In this document: piece by piece, positions 57,058 to 64,000 of the stretch
How the letters are laid out: each line of letters starts with the position of its first letter
How positions within the stretch are numbered: the stretch's first letter is position 1
Origin: Rheinheimera sp.
GTDB lineage: Bacteria > Pseudomonadota > Gammaproteobacteria > Enterobacterales > Alteromonadaceae
Direction: 5' to 3'
Length of the DNA stretch: 64,000 nt
Assembly: GCA_003543135.1 (NCBI GenBank)
Contig: DPJG01000021.1
Span: forward strand, 1 to 64,000
Notes under the pieces: model-generated
The model's database searches: none
The model's input: only the letters and a program-made list of their open reading frames with translations
What the model was told of the DNA's origin: nothing
Position numbers and translations under genes: made by a program

Positions 57058-57285
57058 GTGATAGCCCATAAATATCAACCTATCGTTTTTGCTTTTTTTA
57101 TGGCCTTATTGATGTCTTGTCTGATGTCGCTGGTGATTAGCCTGTTTAATGTAGGGCTGGTCGATAACATCATCCAAATCTGGCTGCATGCCTGGTTGTT
57201 TGCTTTTGTGGTGGCTTTTCCGGCTGTGATGCTGGTGGCACCGCTGGTCAGGCGGTTGGTGGCTCGCGTGGTGAAACCACAATAA
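57058..57285 (+). CDS. Small membrane protein, DUF2798 family
   Basis: This 75-residue protein has two hydrophobic helices (about 9-31 and 43-63) and a basic C-terminus. The pattern of YQPIVFAFFMALLMSCLMS and WLHAWLFAFVVAFPAV fits DUF2798, whose function is unknown. The GTG start lies among poor ribosome signals, so the exact start is uncertain. Confidence 0.75.
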   Translation: MIAHKYQPIVFAFFMALLMSCLMSLVISLFNVGLVDNIIQIWLHAWLFAFVVAFPAVMLVAPLVRRLVARVVKPQ

Positions 57286-57375
57286 AACTGCGGTATAACC
57301 TGCTCTGCCGGTGCCGTTGTGGCGCTGTTTTACTGCGGCCGGCAGAAAAATTAAAGCGCAATTTTGCCCAATAAA

Positions 57376-57404
57376 CAGACCGTTTCCTACTTTAGGAAAG
57401 TCTG
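57376..57404. promoter_or_regulatory. Hairpin in the region before the diguanylate cyclase gene
   Basis: TTTCCTA-CTT-TAGGAAA (57383-57399) is extended by CAGAC and GTCTG with a two-base bulge. No long T-run follows. It lies about 130 bases before the cyclase start and could be an operator or end the DUF2798 transcript. Confidence 0.4.
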
Positions 57405-57531
57405 TTACAGTGAGCCGCTATTTTTGCTTATCAGTTTTGGCTGCCTGCAATCCGGGATCAACACAGCGTCTGCTGCACTGATGGCTGCCAGCATAATTCA
57501 GGATGAATGGGTTCGTTAATACAGGGAGTGT

Positions 57532-58713
57532 GTGGTGGATTCTTTTACCTTACAAGTTGCCTCGGCGCTGGTCAGCGCCATTATGATGATCAGCTTGTTT
57601 TTGCTCTATCGCGCCAGTTCGCGTGAGCTGTGTTTGCTCGACTGGAGTGCCGCTGGCCTGCTGTTTTTTCTGCGAAATTGCCTGAGTGTTGCCTATTTTG
57701 TGCCTCAGCTGACCAATCTGGTGTCGGGCGCTGTGGTGAATGCGTTATATCTCAGCGCCCATGCTGCCATTCTGGTCGGGGTGCGCCGCCATCTTGGGCT
57801 CTGGCCCGGCTGGCCGCTGGTTGGTGCTCTGGCCATACTGGTGCTTGGGCTGAATCTTGTTCCTGCAGTGCAACAGTCGGTGGCGCTGCGGCTGATGTTG
57901 ATGTTGCCGCTGGTGCTGCTGTTGTGTCTTGCCACTTTATATACGTTATGGCGGGCGCCAGATCCTCAGATGCGCTCTGTGTATCTGCTATTGATGGGCA
58001 TTGAACTGCTATTTAGCCTGCAGTTACTGGTGAAGATTGTATTGGTGGCGCTGGATCCGGATATGCCGCTGACGCTGGCCGGCGATGAGTTACTGCAAAC
58101 CTCGGGTTATCTCGCCATGTCTGCTTTTATTATGTTAACAACTATGGCCTGTGCGCTGATTGTGATCCGCCGTCAGGAGCTGGAACTGCGCCGCGCGTCC
58201 GATACAGATCCACTGACTGGCTGGCTGAACCGCCGTGCGCTGCAACGTATTGCCAGTCATGAATTTGCCCGCAGTGACAGAACAGGTCAGCCCTGTGCAA
58301 TCTTAACTTTTGATATTGATCATTTTAAGAAAATTAACGACAGCTACGGCCATACAGTGGGTGATGAAGCATTAATCCATGTCACCCGCCTGGCGCAGGA
58401 TGTGCTGCGCGGTTACGACTATCTGTTCCGTATTGGTGGTGAAGAATTTGTGATTCTGCTGACTGACGTCCAAAGTGCGGAACTCAGTGCAGTCGCGTCG
58501 AGACTCCGGCGCAAAGTGCTGAAACAGCCTTTTATGTACGGGCAGCTACAAATTCCGGTAACAGTCAGTGTGGGTTATGCCGAGCGGCAACTGAATGAAG
58601 ATTGGCAGACTGTGTTAGACAAGGCAGACCGTGCTTTGTATCACGCCAAAGACCATGGCCGCGACAGGGTCAGTTTTTATAACGCTGACAATATGCTGCA
58701 ATGGCTGCGCTGA
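57532..58713 (+). CDS. Membrane diguanylate cyclase (GGDEF)
   Basis: This 393-residue protein has six or seven membrane helices (about residues 1-215) and a C-terminal GGDEF domain (about 225-393). The active site reads GGEEF, which is functional in many cyclases, and the inhibitory I-site RGYD stands five residues ahead of it. It should make c-di-GMP from GTP and be subject to product inhibition. The membrane part resembles no sensor I can name. It may supply c-di-GMP for the MshE site in this genome; that link is inference. Confidence 0.9.
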   Translation: MVDSFTLQVASALVSAIMMISLFLLYRASSRELCLLDWSAAGLLFFLRNCLSVAYFVPQLTNLVSGAVVNALYLSAHAAILVGVRRHLGLWPGWPLVGALAILVLGLNLVPAVQQSVALRLMLMLPLVLLLCLATLYTLWRAPDPQMRSVYLLLMGIELLFSLQLLVKIVLVALDPDMPLTLAGDELLQTSGYLAMSAFIMLTTMACALIVIRRQELELRRASDTDPLTGWLNRRALQRIASHEFARSDRTGQPCAILTFDIDHFKKINDSYGHTVGDEALIHVTRLAQDVLRGYDYLFRIGGEEFVILLTDVQSAELSAVASRLRRKVLKQPFMYGQLQIPVTVSVGYAERQLNEDWQTVLDKADRALYHAKDHGRDRVSFYNADNMLQWLR

Positions 58714-58726
58714 TACGCAGCCTTTT
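58703..58726 (+). terminator. Terminator overlapping the end of the diguanylate cyclase gene
   Basis: GGCTGCG and CGCAGCC pair around the stop codon, followed by four T. Confidence 0.7.
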
Positions 58727-58951
58727 GCATAAAAGCAGCAGTGATTGCACTTCTGGGGCGCAATCCCGCTCGTGCAGGCAGTGCCGCTAACCCTTGCTGC
58801 AACGGGTAAAAGTTTTTATATTGCTGCGGTTTGTGTTTTGCCACAATGGCGCACTCATATAAAGACTCAGATAAAAACTTAGAATAAACATCAGGATAAA
58901 GCCGCATTTTGCTATTGGGTAGCAGTTGTGGTTGTCGGAACAGGGATTGTC

Positions 58952-59770
58952 ATGCGGTATTTTGGGTTGTTGGTTTTAGGGCTTTTTGGCTCAGCTGGTG
59001 CGCTTGGCTCTGAGCGCCAGTTTAGTGTGAATAAATGTGCAGCGCTTGAAGCGGAGCGGGTGGCCATTCAGGCCAAAATGCGCGCTGGTTATGATGTCAG
59101 CGAATATAACTTTCTCAATGGCCGCGAGCTGAAGTTATTTCAGTTACAGGCCCGTCATTGTGTGCATCCGATCCCGGATGAGCAGGCCGCGGCAGCTTAT
59201 CTGGCGCCACATAAAACGCAGCGGCAGCAACAAAGCCAAATCCGTGACGATTTCCCGCTGATGCAGGCCAATAATGCCGTTTTTGCCGGGGCTATGGCCA
59301 AAGCCTGGGATAATTTTTATCAGATGCCGGTACAGTGCCGGGTTCATCAGCAAAGTGCGGAAGATTTTGTATTTTGTGCTGAAGATAAACTGCGTCAGCG
59401 TCAGGCCTTTTTGCAGCAATGGCAGCAAACAACATCGGGCACTGAGCTTGCCGGTTCAGCAGCCCGCAGTTTGCAAAACTCCAGGTCGCAGCAAGCCGGT
59501 CACAGCGGATTTCAGGCACAGAACGCCGCTGACAGGCCGTCGTATCTGGCTGAGCGCAGTCTGGGCCTGCATCAGGCGTTGTCACCACAGCCGCAGCACA
59601 GACAAGAAGGTGCTGTGGCTGAGTTAAAACCACAGTCAGGCGCTTATCGCGAACCCGTGATGACACCATTACAAATAAATAATTCTGCCCAATTGCAGCA
59701 GTTCAGTGGTCTGGGACTCGGCGCTTTAGTGATGTTTTTATGGATGAGCTGGTGGTTGTGGCGCCGTTAA
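58952..59770 (+). CDS. Exported protein of unknown function with C-terminal membrane anchor
   Basis: The protein is about 272 residues: a signal peptide (MRYFGLLVLGLFGSAGALG), a region with three or four cysteines (NKCAALE, RHCVHPI, QCRVH, FCAEDK), a long Gln/Ser/Ala-rich stretch (about 150-240) and a final hydrophobic helix (GLGALVMFLWMSWWLWRR). I do not recognise the family. The topology suggests the body is in the periplasm with the tail in the inner membrane. ATG 58952 follows AGGGA and gives a clean signal peptide; a frame open to 58928 is not used. Confidence 0.65.
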   Translation: MRYFGLLVLGLFGSAGALGSERQFSVNKCAALEAERVAIQAKMRAGYDVSEYNFLNGRELKLFQLQARHCVHPIPDEQAAAAYLAPHKTQRQQQSQIRDDFPLMQANNAVFAGAMAKAWDNFYQMPVQCRVHQQSAEDFVFCAEDKLRQRQAFLQQWQQTTSGTELAGSAARSLQNSRSQQAGHSGFQAQNAADRPSYLAERSLGLHQALSPQPQHRQEGAVAELKPQSGAYREPVMTPLQINNSAQLQQFSGLGLGALVMFLWMSWWLWRR

Positions 59771-59833
59771 CCAGGCTTCAAACTGAGCCTGAACGAGCTA
59801 TGGCTCAGTTTGGTACCTGTGACCCGATCGGAC

Positions 59834-59871
59834 AAAATAAAAAGGCCGGGCAGTCAGCTTGTTGCCCGGCC
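59834..59871 (-). terminator. Terminator for the DUF445 gene
   Basis: GGCCGGGCA and TGCCCGGCC with a ten-base loop. On the minus strand a T-rich tail (TTTTTATTTT) follows, so it mainly serves the DUF445 gene; it may also stop the gene on the left. Confidence 0.85.
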
Positions 59872-59898
59872 ATCATTTATGCACTGTGTTGCTGCCGT

Positions 59899-60615
59899 TT
59901 AAACCACTGCCGGCACTAAGCTGCTGACTAAACCAATGGCAGCACCGAATACACCGCCCCATACCACCAGCCAGCCCAGATGCTGGGCTATCAGTTGTTG
60001 CATCAGCTCTTTCACCAGTTGCGGCGTCAGTTCATCCAGTCTGGCCTGCACCAGGGCTGCAATTTTCGGTTGCAGCTGATTGATATTTTCTGCCGAACTT
60101 AATTGTTGTTGCAGCTGTTGTTGTACTGCTTCACTTGAGGCAAGTTCGATCAGGGATGCACGCAGATTATCTACAAAGGGCTGTTGCAGCGGTAATAACA
60201 TCTGAGCGCCGCCGAACATCGCCAGCATGCCGCCCAAAGAGGACTTTTGCACTGTGTCGAGTAAAGCGGTAAAAGCCGGATTTAAATCAATGCTTTCAAT
60301 CACAGGTTGCAGATTTAGCTGCATGGGTTCTGTGTCTGCGGTGCTGGCAGCCAGCCGGCTGAAATTGTCCTGACTAAAAAACTGCTGCATTAACAGCTGG
60401 TGCAGCGCCAGTTTTAATTCGGTAAAACGGGCTGGGATCACACCTGAGCCATACAATAGCGGCACTTTTTCAAACAACATATGCACGGCGAGCCAATTGG
60501 TGATGGCGCCGGAGAAAGCAAATAAACCCATAGCCCAAAGCCAGGGCAACTGCAGCAGATAACCGCCGGCCATAGTGAGCAGCGCCAGCAGGTTGGTGAT
60601 CATACTTTTATTCAT
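59899..60615 (-). CDS. DUF445 membrane protein
   Basis: The protein is about 238 residues with two N-terminal helices (about 6-45) containing FSGAITNWLAVHMLFEKVP, the DUF445 signature, and a C-terminal helix (LGWLVVWGGVFGAAIGLVSSL). The middle is charged and helical. Function is unknown; the family is thought to sit in the inner membrane. ATG 60615 follows GGGGGA; the frame upstream is only shadow sequence. Confidence 0.85.
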   Translation of the reverse strand: MNKSMITNLLALLTMAGGYLLQLPWLWAMGLFAFSGAITNWLAVHMLFEKVPLLYGSGVIPARFTELKLALHQLLMQQFFSQDNFSRLAASTADTEPMQLNLQPVIESIDLNPAFTALLDTVQKSSLGGMLAMFGGAQMLLPLQQPFVDNLRASLIELASSEAVQQQLQQQLSSAENINQLQPKIAALVQARLDELTPQLVKELMQQLIAQHLGWLVVWGGVFGAAIGLVSSLVPAVV

Positions 60616-60810
60616 GGTATCCCCCGGGAAAAACAACGGCGGCAATTTTAGGCAGCCATGGGTGCAAGTACAAGAGGCCAAGTGCAAGTGATCTGTCTGC
60701 ATGCTTTGGTTAAAGTTGTTGCCGGCATCAGCTTCAGAAAATTGCTGGGTTATGGTGGTTAAATTTGTCACACTGAGCAGCGATAGTTTTAGCAAAATCC
60801 GGAGTGTGAT

Positions 60811-61602
60811 GTGTCTGTAGCAGCGTTTTTCCCCTTAAGAGCCTTAGGCAATATTCTGTTGTTATGCAGTGCCTTGTTCAGCCTGAAATTACACAGTGCG
60901 CCAACAGCTTTTGTGTTTTTACCCGAGCAGCAGGTGCTGCAGCAGCTGAGCCAGCTGGAGCAACAAGCAGTTGCTGAACAAAAACTGTTATTGCTGGTAC
61001 TGGGCGCAACCTGGTGCCATGACAGTGTGGCCTTGTTGGACAAATTTAACCAGCCAGCCATGGCCGGTGCGCTGCAGCAACGTTATCAGCTGGCTTTTGT
61101 GGATGTGGGTTATCTCGAATTTGGCGCTGCCACTATGGCGCGTTATCAGCAGCCTTTGTATTACGGTACGCCCACAGTGTTGATGATTGACCCGCTGAAT
61201 CGTCAGCTGCTGAATAAATCCACTGTAATGCACTGGACCAATGCCGCTAAGCTCGCGCTTGCTGAGTATCAGCAGTATTTTTTAACAGACCAGGTGTCGC
61301 GGCAATATGTTAAAGAGCAGCAGCAACTGGCGGGTATTCCGGTGGCTGTGCAACAACAAATCAAGGATTTTGAGCTGCAGCAGGCCAAAACCCTGGCGCG
61401 GGCTTACCTGGAACTCGGGCCTTTATTAAAAGCTTATAAAGAGTCGGGAAAACCGGCCAGTGATGAATTTAAGCAACGCTGGGATAAGGTAAAAGCCTTT
61501 CGCAGCAATATTTTACCTCAAGTTGCAAAGCTGCAGCAGCAGGCCATCAAGCTCGCACCCGGTGAGATGCTGACCTTGCCAGCGCCTGTGGCAAGCTTCT
61601 GA
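60811..61602 (+). CDS. Thioredoxin-fold exported protein with CxxS motif
   Basis: This 263-residue protein has an N-terminal membrane/signal segment (about residues 8-28), then a thioredoxin-like domain: LLVLGATWCHDS, with C69 and S72 where the usual motif has two cysteines, and the cis-proline P121 in YGTPTV. The C-terminal 80 residues are helical and Gln-rich. A single cysteine suggests a monothiol or isomerase-like role, or a non-redox binding role. GTG 60811 follows CCGGAG. It is divergent from the DUF445 gene. Confidence 0.72.
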   Translation: MSVAAFFPLRALGNILLLCSALFSLKLHSAPTAFVFLPEQQVLQQLSQLEQQAVAEQKLLLLVLGATWCHDSVALLDKFNQPAMAGALQQRYQLAFVDVGYLEFGAATMARYQQPLYYGTPTVLMIDPLNRQLLNKSTVMHWTNAAKLALAEYQQYFLTDQVSRQYVKEQQQLAGIPVAVQQQIKDFELQQAKTLARAYLELGPLLKAYKESGKPASDEFKQRWDKVKAFRSNILPQVAKLQQQAIKLAPGEMLTLPAPVASF

Positions 61603-61681
61603 AACCACAGGCTTTGGAGTGAATGGGGGTGTGCAGACGCCGGAACTCTTTGACGCTCCATGCTGACCTCAACAGTCTGAG

Positions 61682-62644
61682 TTAAGGGGTATCGGCCTGA
61701 GCGCCCGCTGTTTTGGCTGGTTGGCCCAGCAAAAACTGCAGCGGTATATCCAGGCGTTTCGCCCAGGCTTGCTCTGAATGTTCAGCCCCAGCAAAAAACT
61801 GGCTTTGCCACAGCGGTGCACTGTACCCCAGTTGTTGCATCAGTTGGTCGACCTGGTGTTGCAGTGGCGGATACATGGCATCCAGCGTCTGGTCGCCATA
61901 ATCAAAATAAATTTTATGTTTGCCGGGGCGCGGTAGTTTGTTTTTCAGGTACGACAGGAAAGCCGCAGGTATAGGGTTGTTGTCACTGTGAAACACACCA
62001 GGCCAATGGCTGGATAAACAGGCCGCACCACCAAACACCTGCGGATATTCAGCCAAAGCATAAGCCGAAATTAATCCGCCCATGCTCGAGCCCATCACAA
62101 AAGTATGGTTGCTGTCGCGGTACACCGGATAATGGTGGTCGATATAAGGTTTTAATTCAGTCACCAGAAATTTCAGATACTGATCTGAATACACCTGGCG
62201 TTGAAACAGTTTCTGGCCTGGCTCACGGTCGAGCTGATACAGCGCCTGCTGAGTGTCGGCTGGCAAAGCCTGAAAGGGCGCCTGCGGGAAATATTCGGCA
62301 TGGCGGTTCAGCCCGGCATTATGCACAGCCACTACAATAAAAGGCTGCACCTTACCGGCGTTTATCAGTTGTTGTGCTACTTCATCGACCCGCCATTCCT
62401 GCTTGTTCCAGCTGCTGCTGGCGTCAAACAACATCTGACCGTCGTGCATATAAAGCACAGCATATTTCTGCTTGTTGTTGCTGCCAAAACCTTGTGGCAG
62501 CCAGATATCCACAGTGCGTGGCGGCACCAGTGCTGATGGAAATTGCTCCAGCCGCTCTATGCTGCCGGCACTGACTTTGGGCAGCGCAGCCACACAACCA
62601 CTAAAAAGTGCTGCTGCCAACCATAAAGCACTGCGTAATAACAT
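61682..62644 (-). CDS. Lipoprotein esterase (alpha/beta hydrolase, Fes/D-like esterase family)
   Basis: The precursor is about 320 residues with a lipoprotein signal (lipobox LFSGC). The esterase-fold catalytic residues are visible as Ser in GSSMGGL, Asp in DYGDQTLDA and His in GAEHSEQAW. The segment AVLYMHDGQMLFD near the N-terminus is typical of the putative esterase family (related to enterochelin esterase and esterase D). It would be anchored in the outer or inner membrane and hydrolyse an ester of unknown identity. ATG 62644 is used; the frame open to 62698 has no role. Confidence 0.85.
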   Translation of the reverse strand: MLLRSALWLAAALFSGCVAALPKVSAGSIERLEQFPSALVPPRTVDIWLPQGFGSNNKQKYAVLYMHDGQMLFDASSSWNKQEWRVDEVAQQLINAGKVQPFIVVAVHNAGLNRHAEYFPQAPFQALPADTQQALYQLDREPGQKLFQRQVYSDQYLKFLVTELKPYIDHHYPVYRDSNHTFVMGSSMGGLISAYALAEYPQVFGGAACLSSHWPGVFHSDNNPIPAAFLSYLKNKLPRPGKHKIYFDYGDQTLDAMYPPLQHQVDQLMQQLGYSAPLWQSQFFAGAEHSEQAWAKRLDIPLQFLLGQPAKTAGAQADTP

Positions 62645-62741
62645 CAGATTTGTCCCCGCTTTTGGCAAAAAGGGCAGTATAGGCGAAAAAAATTGCACTC
62701 AGGCCCGCATACGTTTGCAGTGCGAGCGCAAGTTAACATTG

Positions 62742-63113
62742 TCAGCGATAAGCCAGAGCCGGCCGCGGTGCTGTTGCTTCAGTGGCATGACAATACGCCA
62801 GTTGTTGCTGCGCTTGCCGGCTTAAAAAACCACCCTGGATCTGGGCAAATCCGGCTGGCATAGCAGTGACTAAATAACGCTGCAGCAACAACAGCATCAG
62901 CTGCTGATAGGCAGGCGAAGTTAACATCTGCTGCGCGTCCTGCTGCTGATGCCAGTAGCTGACACATTGGAATTGTTGGCCCTGTTGCAAAAAGCTAACA
63001 CCAAGACAACCCTGTTGTTGCTGAAAAAACTGCAGCAACCCGGTGTTGGCAAAAAACTCAAGCTCCTGTTCCTGCCCAGGTAACACTGCGGCCTGCCATA
63101 ACAAAATATTCAT
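62742..63113 (-). CDS. ABM-like (dimeric alpha-beta barrel) protein
   Basis: The protein is about 123 residues. It fits the antibiotic-biosynthesis-monooxygenase-like fold: NILLWQAAVLPGQEQELEFF, QQQGCLGVSFLQ and YWHQQQDAQQMLTSPAYQQL. These proteins are often heme- or quinone-handling, but the role here is unknown. ATG 63113 has GGAG upstream at nine bases; ATG 63128 and ATG 63143 are in frame too. It starts a gene-poor right end. Confidence 0.6.
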   Translation of the reverse strand: MNILLWQAAVLPGQEQELEFFANTGLLQFFQQQQGCLGVSFLQQGQQFQCVSYWHQQQDAQQMLTSPAYQQLMLLLLQRYLVTAMPAGFAQIQGGFLSRQAQQQLAYCHATEATAPRPALAYR

Positions 63114-63587
63114 CGTCGCCCACTCCATTTGTTCCACTTTCAAGCAGGGTAAAGCTTGCCGTTATGGTAAGGTCAAGGGTATTTGTTGGTGGTGTTGGGT
63201 TTATGGCTGTAATAACCACTTTTTTCAGCAGGTACCGGCTATAAATCTGCTACATAGGTGCTACATGGGGAAAGTGACAGGCATAAAAAAACACTTGAGC
63301 TGATTCTAAGTGGTTGATTGTTGGCGCAATCCGGCCATATGCAGAGCATATGGCGTTCGCCCGGCAGCAAGTCAGATTGCTGACTTGCTGAAAGACCTTG
63401 CTCACCCACCAGGATTCACTCGTCGCATCCTGCGGCTCGCCCTACGGGCAGCGCGTTGTGCTGTGCCAAAACGCTCCAGGCTTTTACTCGTATCATCCTG
63501 ATACTCGCCCTGAGGGCCGGCTGCGCCGTTCCAATTTGTTCCGGACAAATTGGTGGTCGAAGAAGGTTCAAATCTGTGGGAACCCCA

Positions 63588-63615
63588 AACAAAAAAACCA
63601 CCGCAAGGGTGGTTT
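63588..63615 (-). terminator. Terminator downstream of the tRNA-like fragment
   Basis: AAACCACC and GGTGGTTT with a five-base loop. On the minus strand it is followed by seven T and then GTTT, a strong intrinsic terminator. It stands just after the CCA of the tRNA-like fragment, as for a real tRNA gene. Confidence 0.75.
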
Positions 63616-63622
63616 GATTGTT

Positions 63623-63679
63623 TGGCGCATCCATCAGTTCGAACCTGAGACCTCTGCCTCCGGAGAGTCAGGTTCGAAC
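63623..63679 (-). pseudogene. Fragment of tRNA-Arg (CCG), 3' half
   Basis: On the minus strand the sequence from 63665 to 63638 agrees base for base with tRNA-Arg(CCG) of E. coli as I know it, from the anticodon loop (CTCCGGA) through the T-loop (GGTTCGAA). It then diverges and ends GCGCCA at 63623-63628. The T-arm no longer pairs fully, and no D-arm or 5' acceptor strand lies upstream: in their place is an inverted copy of the T-arm (63668-63679). So it is not a working tRNA. A terminator follows. It may be a decayed tRNA or an attachment-site remnant. Confidence 0.65.
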
Positions 63680-63811
63680 AAAATGCGAAGCATAGAAAAA
63701 GCCTAATAAAATGGCGTTATTGTAGCGTTTTCAAGGCTTGCCAGAAAAAAGTTCTTTCTTCACGAAAGGTCTGCTGACGTCTTTTTACCCCGATTATGAT
63801 ACGCAATGTCT

Positions 63812-64000
63812 TTATGAATTGTCACATTTACTTATTGCGTTTTTTGACACTTGCGCCGTCCTCATTAGCTCGTTCAGCCAGTCCATTTGGCACAGCAATC
63901 CGATAGGGTCACTCAGAGGCGGTTTGTGAGCCATACGTGCAAATTGTTCTCGTTTGAATGCGACGGGGGGAGAGAGACAATGCACGGGATAAATGCCATC
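63812..64000 (-). CDS. Partial open frame at the right edge (uncertain)
   Basis: A minus-strand frame is open from the window's edge for 62 codons to a TAA at 63812-63814. It has an internal ATG at 63931 and the reading includes DPIGLLCQMDWLNELM. No ribosome site or known domain is seen, and the opposite strand is open over part of the same stretch. It may be the end of a gene that lies outside the window, or chance. Confidence 0.2.
   Translation of the reverse strand, partial: DGIYPVHCLSPPVAFKREQFARMAHKPPLSDPIGLLCQMDWLNELMRTAQVSKNAISKCDNS

Larger units (their letters stand above)
63144..63811. other. Gene-poor region rich in hairpins
   Basis: No supported protein gene in about 670 bases. 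It contains a series of perfect or near-perfect dyads: CCATATGC/GCATATGG (63335-63353), CAGCAAGTCAG/CTGACTTGCTG (63365-63390), CCAATTTGT/ACAAATTGG (63531-63553), AAACCACC/GGTGGTTT (63595-63615) and GTTCGAACCTGA/TCAGGTTCGAAC (63637-63679). Two shorter CGCCC/GGGC stems lie between. The last dyad carries a tRNA fragment. Confidence 0.65.

Noticed and set aside
63398-63706. A plus-strand 102-residue frame across the hairpin region
   Set aside because: It translates the tRNA fragment and hairpins, has no ribosome site and looks like chance coding through structured repeats.
63144-63811. A CRISPR array or integron attachment-site array as explanation of the hairpins
   Set aside because: The dyads differ from each other in sequence and spacing and do not form regular repeat-spacer units or integron-type core sites.
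63738-63929. A 63-residue plus-strand frame near the right end
   Set aside because: No ribosome site or recognisable domain; overlaps an equally open minus-strand frame.

Overview
The window is a gammaproteobacterial chromosome segment of moderate GC, most like Rheinheimera or a neighbouring Alteromonadales/Chromatiales lineage. The main reason is the conserved order of a complete MSHA type IV pilus locus followed by mreBCD-maf-rng-yhdP-nitrilase-tldD and nearby pmbA. Many proteins are glutamine-rich. This taxonomic placement is inference; no rRNA gene is present.

Left edge (1-4.2 kb): a periplasmic solute-binding-like protein, a YaeR-type VOC protein, a secreted alkaline-phosphatase-superfamily enzyme on the minus strand, and an alanine/glycine:cation symporter. 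MSHA block (4.29-23.26 kb): a CsrD-like MshH with degenerate GGDEF and EAL domains, a PLP-dependent desulfhydrase/deaminase-like gene on the opposite strand, then a tightly overlapping series mshI, mshI2, J, K, L, M, N, E, G, B, A, C, D, O, P, Q. These encode the inner-membrane alignment proteins, secretin, ATPases, platform protein, major and minor pilins and the lectin-like MshQ. No mshF is visible. In E. coli csrD sits directly next to mreB, so here the pilus block lies between those two neighbours.

Housekeeping block (23.3-39.7 kb): mreBCD (cell shape), maf (nucleotide pyrophosphatase), rng (RNase G), yhdP (AsmA-like), a Nit-type amidase, tldD, a DUF4124 protein, pssA, a PhzF-family protein, darP and pmbA. 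tldD and pmbA encode the two halves of one peptidase and are both in the window. Envelope block (39.8-44.4 kb): a Tat-exported DUF1569 protein, two glycosyltransferases (GT8-like and GT25) and a 701-residue fusion of Kdo transferase (WaaA) with Kdo kinase (KdkA).

Accessory region (44.4-64 kb): two different secreted subtilases on either side of a YhiN flavoprotein and a PEP-CTERM protein, the latter behind a near-consensus sigma-54 promoter. Next come a UbiA-family prenyltransferase preceded by a candidate small RNA or leader, rnk, a Cache-domain chemoreceptor, a tandem universal stress protein, a pirin, a DUF2798 protein, a diguanylate cyclase, an unknown exported protein, a DUF445 protein, a thioredoxin-fold protein with a CxxS motif, a lipoprotein esterase and an ABM-like monooxygenase. 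The right end is gene-poor, full of perfect hairpins, and carries a fragment of a tRNA-Arg(CCG) with its own terminator.

The best leads for something less described are the sigma-54-driven PEP-CTERM gene, the WaaA-KdkA fusion, the c-di-GMP wiring of the MSHA pilus, the RNA candidate before the prenyltransferase, and the hairpin/tRNA-fragment region.
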